A stretch of 64,000 nt of DNA from Mxb001 sp046046455. GTDB taxonomy: Bacteria; Actinomycetota; Actinomycetes; S36-B12. Shown one piece after another: positions 43,105 through 51,693 of this stretch. Made by a program: the position numbers and the translations under genes. The notes beneath the pieces were generated by a model. The model searched no databases, was not told the DNA's origin, and worked only from the letters and a program-made list of their open reading frames with translations. The stretch lies in assembly GCA_046046455.1 (NCBI GenBank), contig JBJOJS010000023.1:17774-81773 (forward strand), read 5' to 3'. Position 1 is the first letter of the stretch, and each line of letters opens with the position of its first letter.

Positions 43105-44580
43105 CTAGGAGAAGGCGACCGTGACGCTGGCGGCGGGGATCTTCTGAGTCTTCTTGCCGACCTTCGCGGAGCATGTGGCCGTCAGCGTCGCCTGCGAGCC
43201 CTTGGCCGCCTTGAGTCGGCTCATGAGCGCGGGCGCGGTGACGCCGGTATTCAACTGACCATTCGTCGCCTTGGCCTTCGTGGCGATCTTGCTGGTCACC
43301 TTGCCGGCTCGCGCCGTGACATCGCACATCGCACCCGGCACCGTCGCCAGACGGATCGTGGGCTGCGTCGTCGCGGTAGAGCCGAACGCGCGGACGGGAT
43401 TCGAGTTTGTCTGCGCCGGGGAGACGAAACGCGTGACGCCAGCCTTGGTCACTGTCCTCAAGGACAGGCCCTCACCCGTGCTCGCGCGCACGACGGATTC
43501 CAGCGCGCGCACCATCGCCGTTGACGCGCCGGGATTCACGCACGTGCTGAAGCCCTCCGGCGGGACATTGCCCTCTTCGCCGGGAATGCACGGAGGGACG
43601 TTCGGATCTTCGTCGCTCGGCGGCAGGTTGGCAGCGACGTCGTCGCAGTAGTACCAGCCCGGACCCTGCCAGCCGGGCTGCGTCGGCATGCCCGGGGGAA
43701 GGGGCGGCAACTGCATCCAGCCCTGCGGATTGGCGGGCTGGGACGCGGAGTACTGGCAGCCCACCAGGCTCTGGGTCGGCCCCCCGCCCATGAGCTCGTC
43801 GCAGTTGGGCACCTCGGGTGGGCATGCGGTGTCGATGTCGAGGCTCAGCGGGATAGTGACGGCGGCGTACCCCCGCTGGACGAGCGTCCCTTCGCCGGTG
43901 CGCCCGGCATAGGCCCCGGTCGCTCCCGTGAGGTAGGCCTGCACCGTCATGTCGTAGGCAACGCAGAAGGAGTCCCCGCTGCCCTGGATGGTGATCCCGG
44001 CCTCCTCGCACGTCACTCGCTCGGAATCCTGGGTGTAGTCGCCGAACGACTCCAAGGTCCCGGCCAGTTGGGACTTCTGCGCATCGTCCACGCTGATCGT
44101 CCACGAGCACGACACGTGACCGCTGCCTGACATGCCGTAGGGATTGGGTCCGTAGCCGGGAAGTCCGGATGCCGCGACGGCGATGCTGAAGAAGCTGGAG
44201 CGCTTCTGTCCTACCTCGCAGAGCAGTGTGAAACTGCCCGTCCCCGACTGGCCTTCGGCAGAGGCCGACGCCGTGCCGTTGATGGCGACACTGGAGAGGA
44301 TCCGCTCCATCGTGACGGTGCACAGGATCTCGTTGCCCGGCTTGGAGATCGCCTGTGTGAGACCCATTGCCGGCCCCGCGGTCATCTCCATCGTGAATGA
44401 CTCGCCGAGGCTCTGGTGGCAGATGGTGCTCGCGGAGTCGCGAATGTTGCCGATGAGCGGCGAGCTCATGGTGTACTCGAACTCCAGGTCATCGGGGATG
44501 GTCGCGCCTGAAGCGGGGAGCGCACCTGCCAGAAGCGTGCCGACGGCGATCAGAGCTGCGGTGACATAGCCAGGACGCAT
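43105..44580 (-). CDS. secreted Cys-rich protein of unknown function
   Basis: The protein has 491 aa. The ATG at 44580 gives MRPGYVTAALIAVGTLLAG and a signal peptide cleaved near PASGA; GGAG lies 5 nt upstream. The mature part (about 30-290) is beta-rich with paired Cys (for example EILCTVTM, VSCSWTISV), then a Pro/Gln/Trp segment (about 290-345; LPPLPPGMPTQPGW). A C-terminal domain with repeated Ala/Lys-rich stretches ends KKTQKIPAASVTVAFS. I recognise no family. It is monocistronic, 13 bp from the convergent thioredoxin gene. A 7-bp hairpin (44593-44599 with 44622-44628) lies in its leader. Confidence 0.75.
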   Translation of the reverse strand: MRPGYVTAALIAVGTLLAGALPASGATIPDDLEFEYTMSSPLIGNIRDSASTICHQSLGESFTMEMTAGPAMGLTQAISKPGNEILCTVTMERILSSVAINGTASASAEGQSGTGSFTLLCEVGQKRSSFFSIAVAASGLPGYGPNPYGMSGSGHVSCSWTISVDDAQKSQLAGTLESFGDYTQDSERVTCEEAGITIQGSGDSFCVAYDMTVQAYLTGATGAYAGRTGEGTLVQRGYAAVTIPLSLDIDTACPPEVPNCDELMGGGPTQSLVGCQYSASQPANPQGWMQLPPLPPGMPTQPGWQGPGWYYCDDVAANLPPSDEDPNVPPCIPGEEGNVPPEGFSTCVNPGASTAMVRALESVVRASTGEGLSLRTVTKAGVTRFVSPAQTNSNPVRAFGSTATTQPTIRLATVPGAMCDVTARAGKVTSKIATKAKATNGQLNTGVTAPALMSRLKAAKGSQATLTATCSAKVGKKTQKIPAASVTVAFS

Positions 44581-44653
44581 GGGGACTCCATTCCTCGGCA
44601 GGAGTGTGGAGCGCTCAGGGCGCCGAGGCAAGGCGAATGCGGATAACGATCCC

Positions 44654-45616
44654 TCAGCGGAGCGAATGGGACATTTCACGGCCGAGCGCATCGCCGGATA
44701 CCCATGCGGATTGGGTGCGGGGCTGCCCTGCCCAGCCATCGCCCGCGCGACCCACCACCCCATCGAAGGCGAAGGACTCGGGGCGGGCGTGGGCGGGGCG
44801 GGCGTAGGTCCAGCGCTTCACGGTGAACCACGCGGGCGCGGCCCCGCTGAGATTGCGGAGCACGGCGAGCATGGCGGGCGCCGCGGTGACCGGCTCGGTG
44901 AGGTGCCCCGCGGCAAGCACCGGCGTCGAGTGCGCCACGAGCACGGGTGCGTCGTCACCGCGTCGCGAGCCGTCGTCGGCAATGAAGGACAGCACCGGAT
45001 CGTCGTTGACGAAGGCGCCGTCGAAGTCCCAGGTGCGCTCGGGATAGACGGCGACGAGCGCCATCACCGGCTCCCACAGGGGAGCGTCACCTACGGGCAC
45101 CAGCGCGTCCATCTGCGGGTCAGGGCCGCAGAGAGCCACTGCGCGGTAGTCGCGATCGGCGACGCGTACACCGCTATTGCCGACGTCCACGCTAGTCACA
45201 TCGACGGGGTGGCGGATCTCCACGAGATCCGAGGGCAGGACCGATGCAAGGTCCTCGACCAGGCTGCGCAGTCCACGCGGGGCGGCGTAGCGCACGGGAC
45301 CCGACTTGGTGCCGAGGATCGCGCTGCCGTCCGCGATGTGGAAGGTGTCGGTCCACGGCCGCACGAGCCCGCGGTCGACCCAGTCGCCCACGACCTCGCC
45401 GAACGCCGTGTCGTCGACCGTGAAGTAGGACGCACCCACGTCGACCACGCGTCCGTCATAGGGCGTGCCCGTGTCACGGAGAGTCTGCGTGGCGAGGCGA
45501 CCGCCGAGGCGATGTCCGCGATCGAGGACGTCCACCGTGAGGCCGGCGTCCGCCAGTGCGGTGGCGCAGGCGATGCCGCTTATGCCGCCGCCGATCACCG
45601 CGACATCCGCCATCAT
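44654..45616 (-). CDS. FAD/NAD(P)-dependent oxidoreductase, renalase-like
   Basis: The protein has 320 aa. It has an N-terminal dinucleotide fold (VIGGGISGIACATALADAG) followed by DRGHRLGGRLAT, the amine-oxidase/renalase-type GG motif, and VDVGASYFTVDD. A C-terminal FAD contact motif is weak (WVSGDALGRE). The start is the first of two adjacent ATGs (45616, 45613) after GGGGAG. It is last in the operon aldolase-GNAT-DUF3151-oxidoreductase. The substrate is unknown. Confidence 0.85.
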   Translation of the reverse strand: MMADVAVIGGGISGIACATALADAGLTVDVLDRGHRLGGRLATQTLRDTGTPYDGRVVDVGASYFTVDDTAFGEVVGDWVDRGLVRPWTDTFHIADGSAILGTKSGPVRYAAPRGLRSLVEDLASVLPSDLVEIRHPVDVTSVDVGNSGVRVADRDYRAVALCGPDPQMDALVPVGDAPLWEPVMALVAVYPERTWDFDGAFVNDDPVLSFIADDGSRRGDDAPVLVAHSTPVLAAGHLTEPVTAAPAMLAVLRNLSGAAPAWFTVKRWTYARPAHARPESFAFDGVVGRAGDGWAGQPRTQSAWVSGDALGREMSHSLR

Positions 45617-45624
45617 CGTCTCCC

Positions 45625-46029
45625 CTAGTCCCGGAGGCTGGGATCGCAGTCGACGATGAAGGTCGCGCAGCGCTCCGCCTCGTCGTCCTCGCCGATGGCT
45701 GCGGCGGCGCGCTGCAGCGCGATGAGGCAGCGCAGGAAGCCGCGGTTGGGCTCATGTGACCAGGGCACGGGGCCGTGACCCTTCCACCCATTGCGTCGCA
45801 GGGCATCGAGGCCGCGGTGGTAGCCCACGCGCGCGAAGGCGTAGGACTCCACGACGCGACCTTCATTCCACGCGGAATCCGAGAGAACCGCCCACGCGAG
45901 GCTCGACTGCGGATGACGTCGCGCGACGTCGTACGCGTCAGCACCGCCTTCGAGCTCAGTGCGCGCGTCGACGTCGTCGGGAAGCAGGGTCGGGGGCGGA
46001 CCCCCGAGGAGGTTCTCGTGCAGGCTCAC
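45625..46029 (-). CDS. DUF3151 family protein
   Basis: The protein has 134 aa. It is a conserved actinobacterial family often beside fructose-bisphosphate aldolase and purA; typical stretches are HENLLGGPPPTLLP, HPQSSLAWAVLSD and SYAFARVGYHRGLDALRRNG. The helical pattern resembles TPR-type scaffolds. Its function is not known. GTG start with CAGGAT 6 nt upstream (either AGGA site or weak -10). It follows the GNAT gene by 14 bp. Confidence 0.92.
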   Translation of the reverse strand: MSLHENLLGGPPPTLLPDDVDARTELEGGADAYDVARRHPQSSLAWAVLSDSAWNEGRVVESYAFARVGYHRGLDALRRNGWKGHGPVPWSHEPNRGFLRCLIALQRAAAAIGEDDEAERCATFIVDCDPSLRD

Positions 46030-46043
46030 ACCCGCATCCTGCC

Positions 46044-46907
46044 CTACCCGAGTTCGAAGCTGGTGCTGCCCCAGATCCGTTCGAGCGGCAGCGGCCGCAC
46101 GTCTCCGCGATACATCCGCGTGCAGGCGAAGGTCGACACCATGCCCAGCGACTCGGCCAGGGAGACGGCGGCTTGGTGCGGAGCCGGGATATCGATGACG
46201 AGGTCGTCACCCCATGACGCAGCCGTCGTGGCGCAGGCGGCCAGCAGGGCGAGTGCGACGTCCTCGTCCTCGGCGAAGAGCGGACCGATGCGCGCGCCAC
46301 GGCCGATCATGGGTCGCACCGTCGCGTAGCCGCGAGTGTCCGGCCCGCGGCCGATGACGTACGACGTACGCGGGGAATCCGGTGCGAGCCAGGCGCGTAC
46401 GAACTGCTCACGGCGCGCCGGTACGTGCTCCTCGTCGTAGTCGATGAGCGCCTCGATGTCCGCCGGTCCGACGTCGTCCACGGGCATGGAGCGCCCCGCC
46501 AGGGCTGCCGAGATGTCCTGGGCGCTGCCGACATATCGCTTCGTCAGGTGGGCGGGGACGTAGCCAAGGGAGGCGTATGTCGCCACCTGCTCCTCGACTC
46601 CGTCGAGGCCGCTCGCCGCCGGGCCGATGCGCTCGAGCGCCGCGTCGAAGATCTGGTGCCCGATACCTCGGCCCCGCAGCCCCGGGTCGACGATGTAGTA
46701 GCCGATGAAGGAGTAGGTGTCGTCGTAGCGCACGGCGCTGATCGAGCCCACGGGTCGATCAGCAGCCCACGCGAGCAGGAAGCCTCCGGGGTCGGCGAGG
46801 TGGAACGCCTCCACATCCCCGCGGCCCGCGCCCCAGCCCTCGCGCAGCGCCCACTCCTGGAAGAGGTGCATCTGATCCGCGCTGGCCGTGCGGATCTCGA
46901 GGTCCAT
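46044..46907 (-). CDS. two-domain GNAT acetyltransferase
   Basis: The protein has 287 aa. The N-terminal GNAT domain (about 1-130) has YYIVDPGLRGRGIG, the acetyl-CoA pyrophosphate loop. The C-terminal part (about 140-280) resembles the second domain of YitH-type GNAT proteins (YVIGRGPDTRGYATVRPM, IGPLFAEDED). The substrate is unknown. It lies 6 bp after the aldolase stop in the same operon; no clear ribosome site, so translation is probably coupled. Confidence 0.87.
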   Translation of the reverse strand: MDLEIRTASADQMHLFQEWALREGWGAGRGDVEAFHLADPGGFLLAWAADRPVGSISAVRYDDTYSFIGYYIVDPGLRGRGIGHQIFDAALERIGPAASGLDGVEEQVATYASLGYVPAHLTKRYVGSAQDISAALAGRSMPVDDVGPADIEALIDYDEEHVPARREQFVRAWLAPDSPRTSYVIGRGPDTRGYATVRPMIGRGARIGPLFAEDEDVALALLAACATTAASWGDDLVIDIPAPHQAAVSLAESLGMVSTFACTRMYRGDVRPLPLERIWGSTSFELG

Positions 46908-46913
46908 CGCGGG

Positions 46914-47801
46914 TCAGGTGATCGACGCGGCGTAGATCTCGTCGATCGTCGCCTGGAGGGTCTCCGTGAACTCCGCATCGCTCTGCTGCGCGGTGAGTCC
47001 CTCGGAAAGGGCGCGCGAGAAGCTCGCGATCATGCCGTTGTTGGCCGCGAGCATGTCGCACGCATCGTCGCGTGAGTAGCCACCGGACAGCGCCACCACG
47101 CGCAGGACCTTGGGATGGTCGATGAGGACCTTGTAGAAGTTGTTTTCGCTCGGCAGCGAGAGCTTGAACATGACCTGCTGGCCCTCGGGGATGCGATCGA
47201 GACCGGCAAGCAGTGCGTCGCGCAGGATCGCCTCGCTCTGCGCCTTGTCATCGCTCTTGATGTTGACCTCGGGCTCGATGATCGGCACGAGACCGTGGCC
47301 GAGGATCTGCAGGGCGACATCGAACTGCTGGTCGACGACCGCCTTGATGCCCGCGGGATTCGCCGAGTTGATGACCGAGCGCATCTTGGTGCCGAAGACG
47401 CCCTTGCTCGCCGCGCGCGTGCACAGATCATCGAGGTGCGGCATGGGCTTCATGACCTGTGCGCCATCGACCTCGTCGGCGAGGCCGAGGTCGACCTTGA
47501 CCAGCGGCACCACGCGCTTGACGTTCCAGAGGTACGACGGAGTCGGCTGGCCCTCGACATCGCGGTCCATCGTCATTTCGAAGAGGATCGCTGCGATCAC
47601 CTTGTCGCCGTTGAACGCCGGGTTGGTGATGATGCGCGAGCGCATGGCGTGGACGAGATCGAACATCTGCTCGTCGCCGGAGTAGGCGCTCTCGTCGATG
47701 CCGTAGAGCTTCAGCGCCTTGGGGGTGCTGCCGCCGCTCTGGTCGAGTGCGGCGATGAAGCCCTTGCCGGATCCCATCTGGGTGCGCATATCGGTATTCA
47801 T
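46914..47801 (-). CDS. fda: class I fructose-bisphosphate aldolase
   Basis: The 295-aa enzyme of glycolysis/gluconeogenesis is close to the staphylococcal Fda type: GKGFIAALDQSGGSTPKALK, ILFEMTMDRDVEG, GLVPIIEPEVNI, MFKLSLPSE with the Schiff-base Lys, and LSGGYSRDDA. The ATG at 47801 has GGGAGAT upstream and starts MNTDMRTQM; 15 extra upstream codons are not conserved. Unlike most genes here it has a 25-nt leader: -10 TAGGGT at 47834-47839 and a LacI-type palindrome just upstream. It heads an operon with GNAT, DUF3151 and an oxidoreductase. Confidence 0.96.
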   Translation of the reverse strand: MNTDMRTQMGSGKGFIAALDQSGGSTPKALKLYGIDESAYSGDEQMFDLVHAMRSRIITNPAFNGDKVIAAILFEMTMDRDVEGQPTPSYLWNVKRVVPLVKVDLGLADEVDGAQVMKPMPHLDDLCTRAASKGVFGTKMRSVINSANPAGIKAVVDQQFDVALQILGHGLVPIIEPEVNIKSDDKAQSEAILRDALLAGLDRIPEGQQVMFKLSLPSENNFYKVLIDHPKVLRVVALSGGYSRDDACDMLAANNGMIASFSRALSEGLTAQQSDAEFTETLQATIDEIYAASIT

Positions 47802-47833
47802 GGGGCGATCTCCCGTGCGTCGGTGGTCCCCGC

Positions 47834-47839
47834 ACCCTA
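47834..47839 (-). promoter_or_regulatory. -10 box TAGGGT of aldolase operon
   Basis: Minus-strand TAGGGT lies 32 nt before the ATG, giving a leader of about 25 nt that contains the GGGAGAT ribosome site. Confidence 0.5.
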
Positions 47840-47842
47840 TCG

Positions 47843-47854
47843 GCAAACGTTTGC
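47843..47854. promoter_or_regulatory. LacI-family operator-like palindrome GCAAACGTTTGC
   Basis: A perfect 12-bp palindrome with central CG fits the LacI/GalR consensus form (AAnCGnTT). It is 3 bp upstream of the aldolase -10 box, where a bound protein would repress. No LacI-type gene is in the window. Confidence 0.6.
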
Positions 47855-47869
47855 AGAGGGAAGGGGCCC

Positions 47870-49135
47870 TCAGGTCACGGTCGTGTCATCGGCGGTCACG
47901 GCATAGCCATCGGCGGCCACGGCATAGCCATCGCGGGAGCGCAGCCGCCAGACCGAGGGCACAAGGAGGGCGCCCGCCGCTCCGAGGGCGGCGATCAGGG
48001 CTGCGATGGCAAACGCCTCGGAGATGGGGATGAAGATGAGGAGCGGCCCGGCCAGGGCGAGGCCAATGGGCCCGAACATGAGCGAGCCGAAAGCGTCGTA
48101 GGAGGAGACGCGGGAAAGCGACTCGGGTGGCACATTGCGCTGAAGCGCCGTGAACCACAGCACCTGGAAGAACTCGATCGCGAGACCCCAGGCGAAGGCG
48201 CCGAGCATGATGACCGGCAGCGGAGCCGCGAGGGCGAGGGTGAGCAGCCACGCCGGCAGCGTCAGGCACATGAGCATGCCGAAGGCGATCGGACGCTCGA
48301 TGCGCAATCGCGAGGCGACCAGCGCACCGATGAGCAGTCCGACGGCCAAGGCCCCGAGCACGGCCGACCATCCTGCCGGGCCGCCGTACTCCTCCTCGGC
48401 GAGCACGGGCCCGAGCACTTCCTCCGCGCCGCGCATGACCATGACGATGAGGCTGAAGGCGAGCACGACAGCGACGATCCAGCGGTAGGAGATGAAGGTC
48501 TTCCACCCGTCGATGAGGTCGCGCACGGGCGACTCACCGGAGTGATGCGGTCTCGAGAGGCGTCGGAAGGAGAAGACGAGCGCACCGGCGGCGAGGAAGG
48601 TGAAGGCGTCGAGGAAGATCGCCCACCCGGATCCGAAGAACGTGACGAGCACGCCGCCGATGGCTGTGCCGACGATGAAGCCACCGTTGGAGCCGACGGA
48701 GAGGTACGCATTGGCCGGCTGGAGGTGCTCCTCAGGCACGACGTCGGAGATCAATCCTGGGTACGCCGGGTACCACAGTCCATTGAGGATGCCGGCGAGC
48801 ACCTGCAGTCCGATGAGGAGCGGGATCGTCGCGCTATCGGTGATGAAGAGCAGGCCGATGGTCGCGATCACGGCGAAGAGCAGCATGTCGCAGATGCCGA
48901 TCATGAGCGGTCGACCCACGCGATCGGCGATCACTCCCCCGATGGGCAGGAAGATCACCAGAGGGATGGCCTGGGCAGCGAGAACGATGCTGAGGGCCGT
49001 GGGCGAGCCCTCGGGCAGTCCGAGGACACCGAAGGCCAGTGCCACGGGTGCCATGCCATTGCCGATGTTGGAGATCGTGCGAGCGGCAAAGAGACGTCGG
49101 TACGCCGACATCGACGCCAGGATCCGCACGCTCAC
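47870..49135 (-). CDS. MFS transporter
   Basis: The protein has 421 aa and about 12 helices. It matches the MFS_3/enterobactin-exporter-like group: YRRLFAARTISNIGNGMAPVA in helix 1 and the loop 2-3 motif GGVIADRVGRPLMI with D/R residues. It is probably a drug or metabolite exporter. GTG start at 49135 fixed by TAGGAT 6 nt upstream. Divergent from the class V aminotransferase with a 42-bp spacer. Confidence 0.92.
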   Translation of the reverse strand: MSVRILASMSAYRRLFAARTISNIGNGMAPVALAFGVLGLPEGSPTALSIVLAAQAIPLVIFLPIGGVIADRVGRPLMIGICDMLLFAVIATIGLLFITDSATIPLLIGLQVLAGILNGLWYPAYPGLISDVVPEEHLQPANAYLSVGSNGGFIVGTAIGGVLVTFFGSGWAIFLDAFTFLAAGALVFSFRRLSRPHHSGESPVRDLIDGWKTFISYRWIVAVVLAFSLIVMVMRGAEEVLGPVLAEEEYGGPAGWSAVLGALAVGLLIGALVASRLRIERPIAFGMLMCLTLPAWLLTLALAAPLPVIMLGAFAWGLAIEFFQVLWFTALQRNVPPESLSRVSSYDAFGSLMFGPIGLALAGPLLIFIPISEAFAIAALIAALGAAGALLVPSVWRLRSRDGYAVAADGYAVTADDTTVT

Positions 49136-49141
49136 CGGCGG

Positions 49142-49147
49142 ATCCTA
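49142..49147 (-). promoter_or_regulatory. -10 box TAGGAT of MFS gene
   Basis: Minus-strand TAGGAT ends 6 nt before the GTG at 49135; leaderless. It lies 18 bp from the opposing -10 at 49166-49171. Confidence 0.6.
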
Positions 49148-49165
49148 TGTCCCGTATGTCATCGC

Positions 49166-49171
49166 TAGAGT
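49166..49171 (+). promoter_or_regulatory. -10 box TAGAGT of class V aminotransferase gene
   Basis: TAGAGT ends 6 nt before the GTG at 49178; leaderless. Confidence 0.6.
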
Positions 49172-49177
49172 CGCCGC

Positions 49178-50365
49178 GTGATCGACATCGAGGCACTGCG
49201 CGCGGACACCCCGGGCTGCGTCAACGTCACGCATCTCAACAACGCGGGATCGGCGTTGCAGCCGGCGATCGTCACCGACACCGTCGTCGCGCACCTGCGG
49301 CGCGAGGAGCAGGTCGGTGGCTACGAGGCGCACGCGGAAGCACGCGATCGAGTTGCCGGTGTCTACGCCTCGGTGGGATCACTGGTCAATGCGCCGATCG
49401 AGCGGGTGGCGCTCGTGGAGTCGGCCACCGTCGCGTGGGACCGCGGTCTGCAGGCCATCGCCTTCAGCGACCCGCCCGGACCGGGTGACCGGATGCTGGT
49501 TTCGGGCAGTGAGTACGCGTCCAACGTGCTGCCGCTGCTGCAGCTGGCACGACGTACAGGTGCCTCCGTCGAGGTCATCCCCGACGGTGCTGACGGCAGT
49601 GTCGATGTCGAGGCACTCGGCAACATGCTCGACGAGGGGGTGCGCATCGTCTCGGTCAATCACGCACCCAGCCAGAACGGTCTCGTCAATGACGTGGTTG
49701 CGATAGGCGACATGCTCCGGATGCACGGCTCGCCCGCGTGGTATCTCGTCGACGCGTGCCAGTCGGTCGGCCAGTTGCCCGTCGACATGGGGCGCATCGG
49801 ATGCGATGTGCTGTCGGCGACGGGTCGGAAGTTCCTGCGCGGACCACGTGCGACGGGATTCCTCGTCGTCTCGCAGCGCATGCTCGACGACCTCGAGCCC
49901 TTCCCCCTCGACCTGCATGCGGCTACCTGGACCGCGCTGGACGACTACGAGTTGGCCGCGGGTGCCGCACGCTTCGAGTCCTGGGAGAAGGCGTACGCCG
50001 CACTCCTCGGCATGGGCGCGGCCATCGACTACGCCCTCGCCTGCGGCATCGAGCCCCTGGCTGCGCGCATCGGCCTGCTCGCCCAGCGCGCGCGAACCGG
50101 ACTCGCCGAGATCCCGGGCGTGATCGTGCGCGACCGTGGCAGCGTTCAGTCAGGCATCGTCACGATTCGCGTCGAGGATCCGGCCGGGGTCGTGGCCGGG
50201 CTGCGGGCGCTCGGGATCAACACGAGCCTGTCGACCCCCGACTACTCCCGCATCGACTTTGGCCGTGACCAGGCACCCGGTCTCGTGCGAATCAGCCCGC
50301 ATGCCTACAACACCGAGGACGAGGTGGATCGCGCCGTCGCCGCGATCGCCGCACTCGTGCGCTAA
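49178..50365 (+). CDS. class V PLP-dependent aminotransferase / cysteine-desulfurase-like enzyme
   Basis: The protein has 395 aa. HLNNAGSALQP is the N-terminal motif of this class, SVNHAPSQNGLVND and LVDACQSVGQLPVD contact PLP, and SATGRKFLRGPRATGFLVVS carries the Schiff-base Lys. No obvious catalytic Cys loop is seen, so lyase or aminotransferase activity (for example EgtE-like) is as likely as desulfurase. It is monocistronic with a leaderless GTG start. Its stop overlaps the convergent methyltransferase stop by 4 bp (CTAA). Confidence 0.88.
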   Translation: MIDIEALRADTPGCVNVTHLNNAGSALQPAIVTDTVVAHLRREEQVGGYEAHAEARDRVAGVYASVGSLVNAPIERVALVESATVAWDRGLQAIAFSDPPGPGDRMLVSGSEYASNVLPLLQLARRTGASVEVIPDGADGSVDVEALGNMLDEGVRIVSVNHAPSQNGLVNDVVAIGDMLRMHGSPAWYLVDACQSVGQLPVDMGRIGCDVLSATGRKFLRGPRATGFLVVSQRMLDDLEPFPLDLHAATWTALDDYELAAGAARFESWEKAYAALLGMGAAIDYALACGIEPLAARIGLLAQRARTGLAEIPGVIVRDRGSVQSGIVTIRVEDPAGVVAGLRALGINTSLSTPDYSRIDFGRDQAPGLVRISPHAYNTEDEVDRAVAAIAALVR

Positions 50366-50973
50366 TCCACTGGAGCGCTCGGCAGCTGTCCGAACACATG
50401 GCGGCGTACCCAGGCATGCATCGCCACGGCAGCGGCCGCGCCGGCGTTGATGCTGCGCGTCGAGCCGAACTGCGTGATGGCAAGCAGATCGACGCAGGCG
50501 TCCTGCGCCTGCGCGGAGAGACCTGGGCCCTCCTGGCCGAAGACGAGCACGCAGTCCCGCGGGATGTCATAGGTCTCGATCGGCACGGAGCCCTCGACGT
50601 TGTCGATGCCGATCAAGGGGATCTCGGCATCAGCAGCCCACCCGACCAGTGCCTCGATCGATTCGTGATGGCGCACGTGCTGGTAGCGCTCCGTCACCAT
50701 CGCGCCCCGCCGATTCCATCGGCGATGGCCCACGATGTGCACCTCGGCCGCCAGGAACGCATTGGCCGAACGGACGACCGAGCCGATGTTCATGTCGTGC
50801 TCGAAGTTCTCGATCGCGACGTGGAAGGGGTGCCGCCGCGCATCGAGGTCCGCGACGATCGCCTCGACGGTCCAGTTGCGGTAGCGGTCGACGACGTTGC
50901 GGGTGTCCCCCTCCGCGACCAGCTGCGGATCAATCCGCGGATCGGGATCGGAGCCATCGACACCGGAACCCAT
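50362..50973 (-). CDS. TrmH/SpoU-family RNA 2'-O-methyltransferase
   Basis: The protein has 203 aa. SPOUT-fold motifs: motif 1 NIGSVVRSANAF, motif 2 VLVFGQEGPGLS and motif 3 ITQFGSTRSINAGAAAAVAM, which form the knotted SAM site. It could act on tRNA or rRNA; the N-terminal extension is short. The ATG at 50973 has TAGGGT 6 nt upstream (leaderless). Neighbours (dedA, pyrE) match the conserved actinobacterial order. Confidence 0.93.
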   Translation of the reverse strand: MGSGVDGSDPDPRIDPQLVAEGDTRNVVDRYRNWTVEAIVADLDARRHPFHVAIENFEHDMNIGSVVRSANAFLAAEVHIVGHRRWNRRGAMVTERYQHVRHHESIEALVGWAADAEIPLIGIDNVEGSVPIETYDIPRDCVLVFGQEGPGLSAQAQDACVDLLAITQFGSTRSINAGAAAAVAMHAWVRRHVFGQLPSAPVD

Positions 50974-50979
50974 GGCTCG

Positions 50980-50985
50980 ACCCTA
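50980..50985 (-). promoter_or_regulatory. -10 box TAGGGT of TrmH-family gene
   Basis: Minus-strand TAGGGT ends 6 nt before the ATG at 50973. Confidence 0.6.
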
Positions 50986-51009
50986 GAGGGATGGGCAGGG
51001 GCCAGGCCT

Positions 51010-51015
51010 TAGAGT
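51010..51015 (+). promoter_or_regulatory. -10 box TAGAGT of DedA gene
   Basis: TAGAGT ends 6 nt before the GTG at 51022; leaderless. Confidence 0.6.
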
Positions 51016-51021
51016 CGATGG

Positions 51022-51693
51022 GTGCCGGATCTCGCCCTCACGCTCACGGCAGCCGTCACGGCCCTCGGCCCGGAGTGGCTCGACCCGCAGACCCTGCTCA
51101 CCAACCTCGGCGACATCGCCTTCTGGGTGGTCCTCGGGATCATCTTCGCCGAGTGCGGCCTCCTCATCGGCTTCTTCCTGCCCGGGGATTCGCTGCTCTT
51201 CATCACCGGTCTCTTCATCGCCTCGGGCTTCATCTCCATCAACATCTGGCTCGCCTGCCTCCTCCTGCTCACCGCGGCGGTCGTGGGCAACGCGGTCGGC
51301 TACGCCATCGGCTACAAGGTGGGTCCCGCGCTCTTCCGTCGTGAGGACTCGCGGCTGTTCAAGAAGGAGTACGTCGAGAAGACCCATGCCTTCTTCGACA
51401 AGTACGGCGGCCGCGCCATCATCCTGGCTCGATTCGTGCCGATCGTGCGCACCTTCATCACCGCGATCGCCGGTGTCGCCCGCATGGACTTCCGCCGCTT
51501 CATGCTCTTCACCGCTATCGGCGGCATCATCTGGGCCGTCGGTGTCACCCTCGCCGGCTACTTCCTCGGCACGATCCCCTTCGTCAAGGACAACATCGAG
51601 GCGATCCTTCTCCTCGTCGTCCTGGTGAGCGTCATTCCCATCATCTGGGAGTTCATCAAGCACCGCCGCCAGCGCGGTGCCGCCGAGTCCTAG
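51022..51693 (+). CDS. DedA family membrane protein
   Basis: The protein has 223 aa with the DedA/VTT-domain pattern: FAECGLLIGFFLPGDSLLF, a re-entrant region, and ARFVPIVRTFITAIAG with the two functional Arg. Members act in membrane lipid (undecaprenyl phosphate or phospholipid) translocation and envelope homeostasis. Leaderless GTG at 51022. The stop overlaps the convergent pyrE stop in a CTAG. Confidence 0.94.
   Translation: MPDLALTLTAAVTALGPEWLDPQTLLTNLGDIAFWVVLGIIFAECGLLIGFFLPGDSLLFITGLFIASGFISINIWLACLLLLTAAVVGNAVGYAIGYKVGPALFRREDSRLFKKEYVEKTHAFFDKYGGRAIILARFVPIVRTFITAIAGVARMDFRRFMLFTAIGGIIWAVGVTLAGYFLGTIPFVKDNIEAILLLVVLVSVIPIIWEFIKHRRQRGAAES

Noticed and set aside
49178..50365. cysteine desulfurase (SufS/IscS) as a firm call
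   Set aside because: The class V fold is clear but a catalytic Cys loop is not visible, so a broader name is given.
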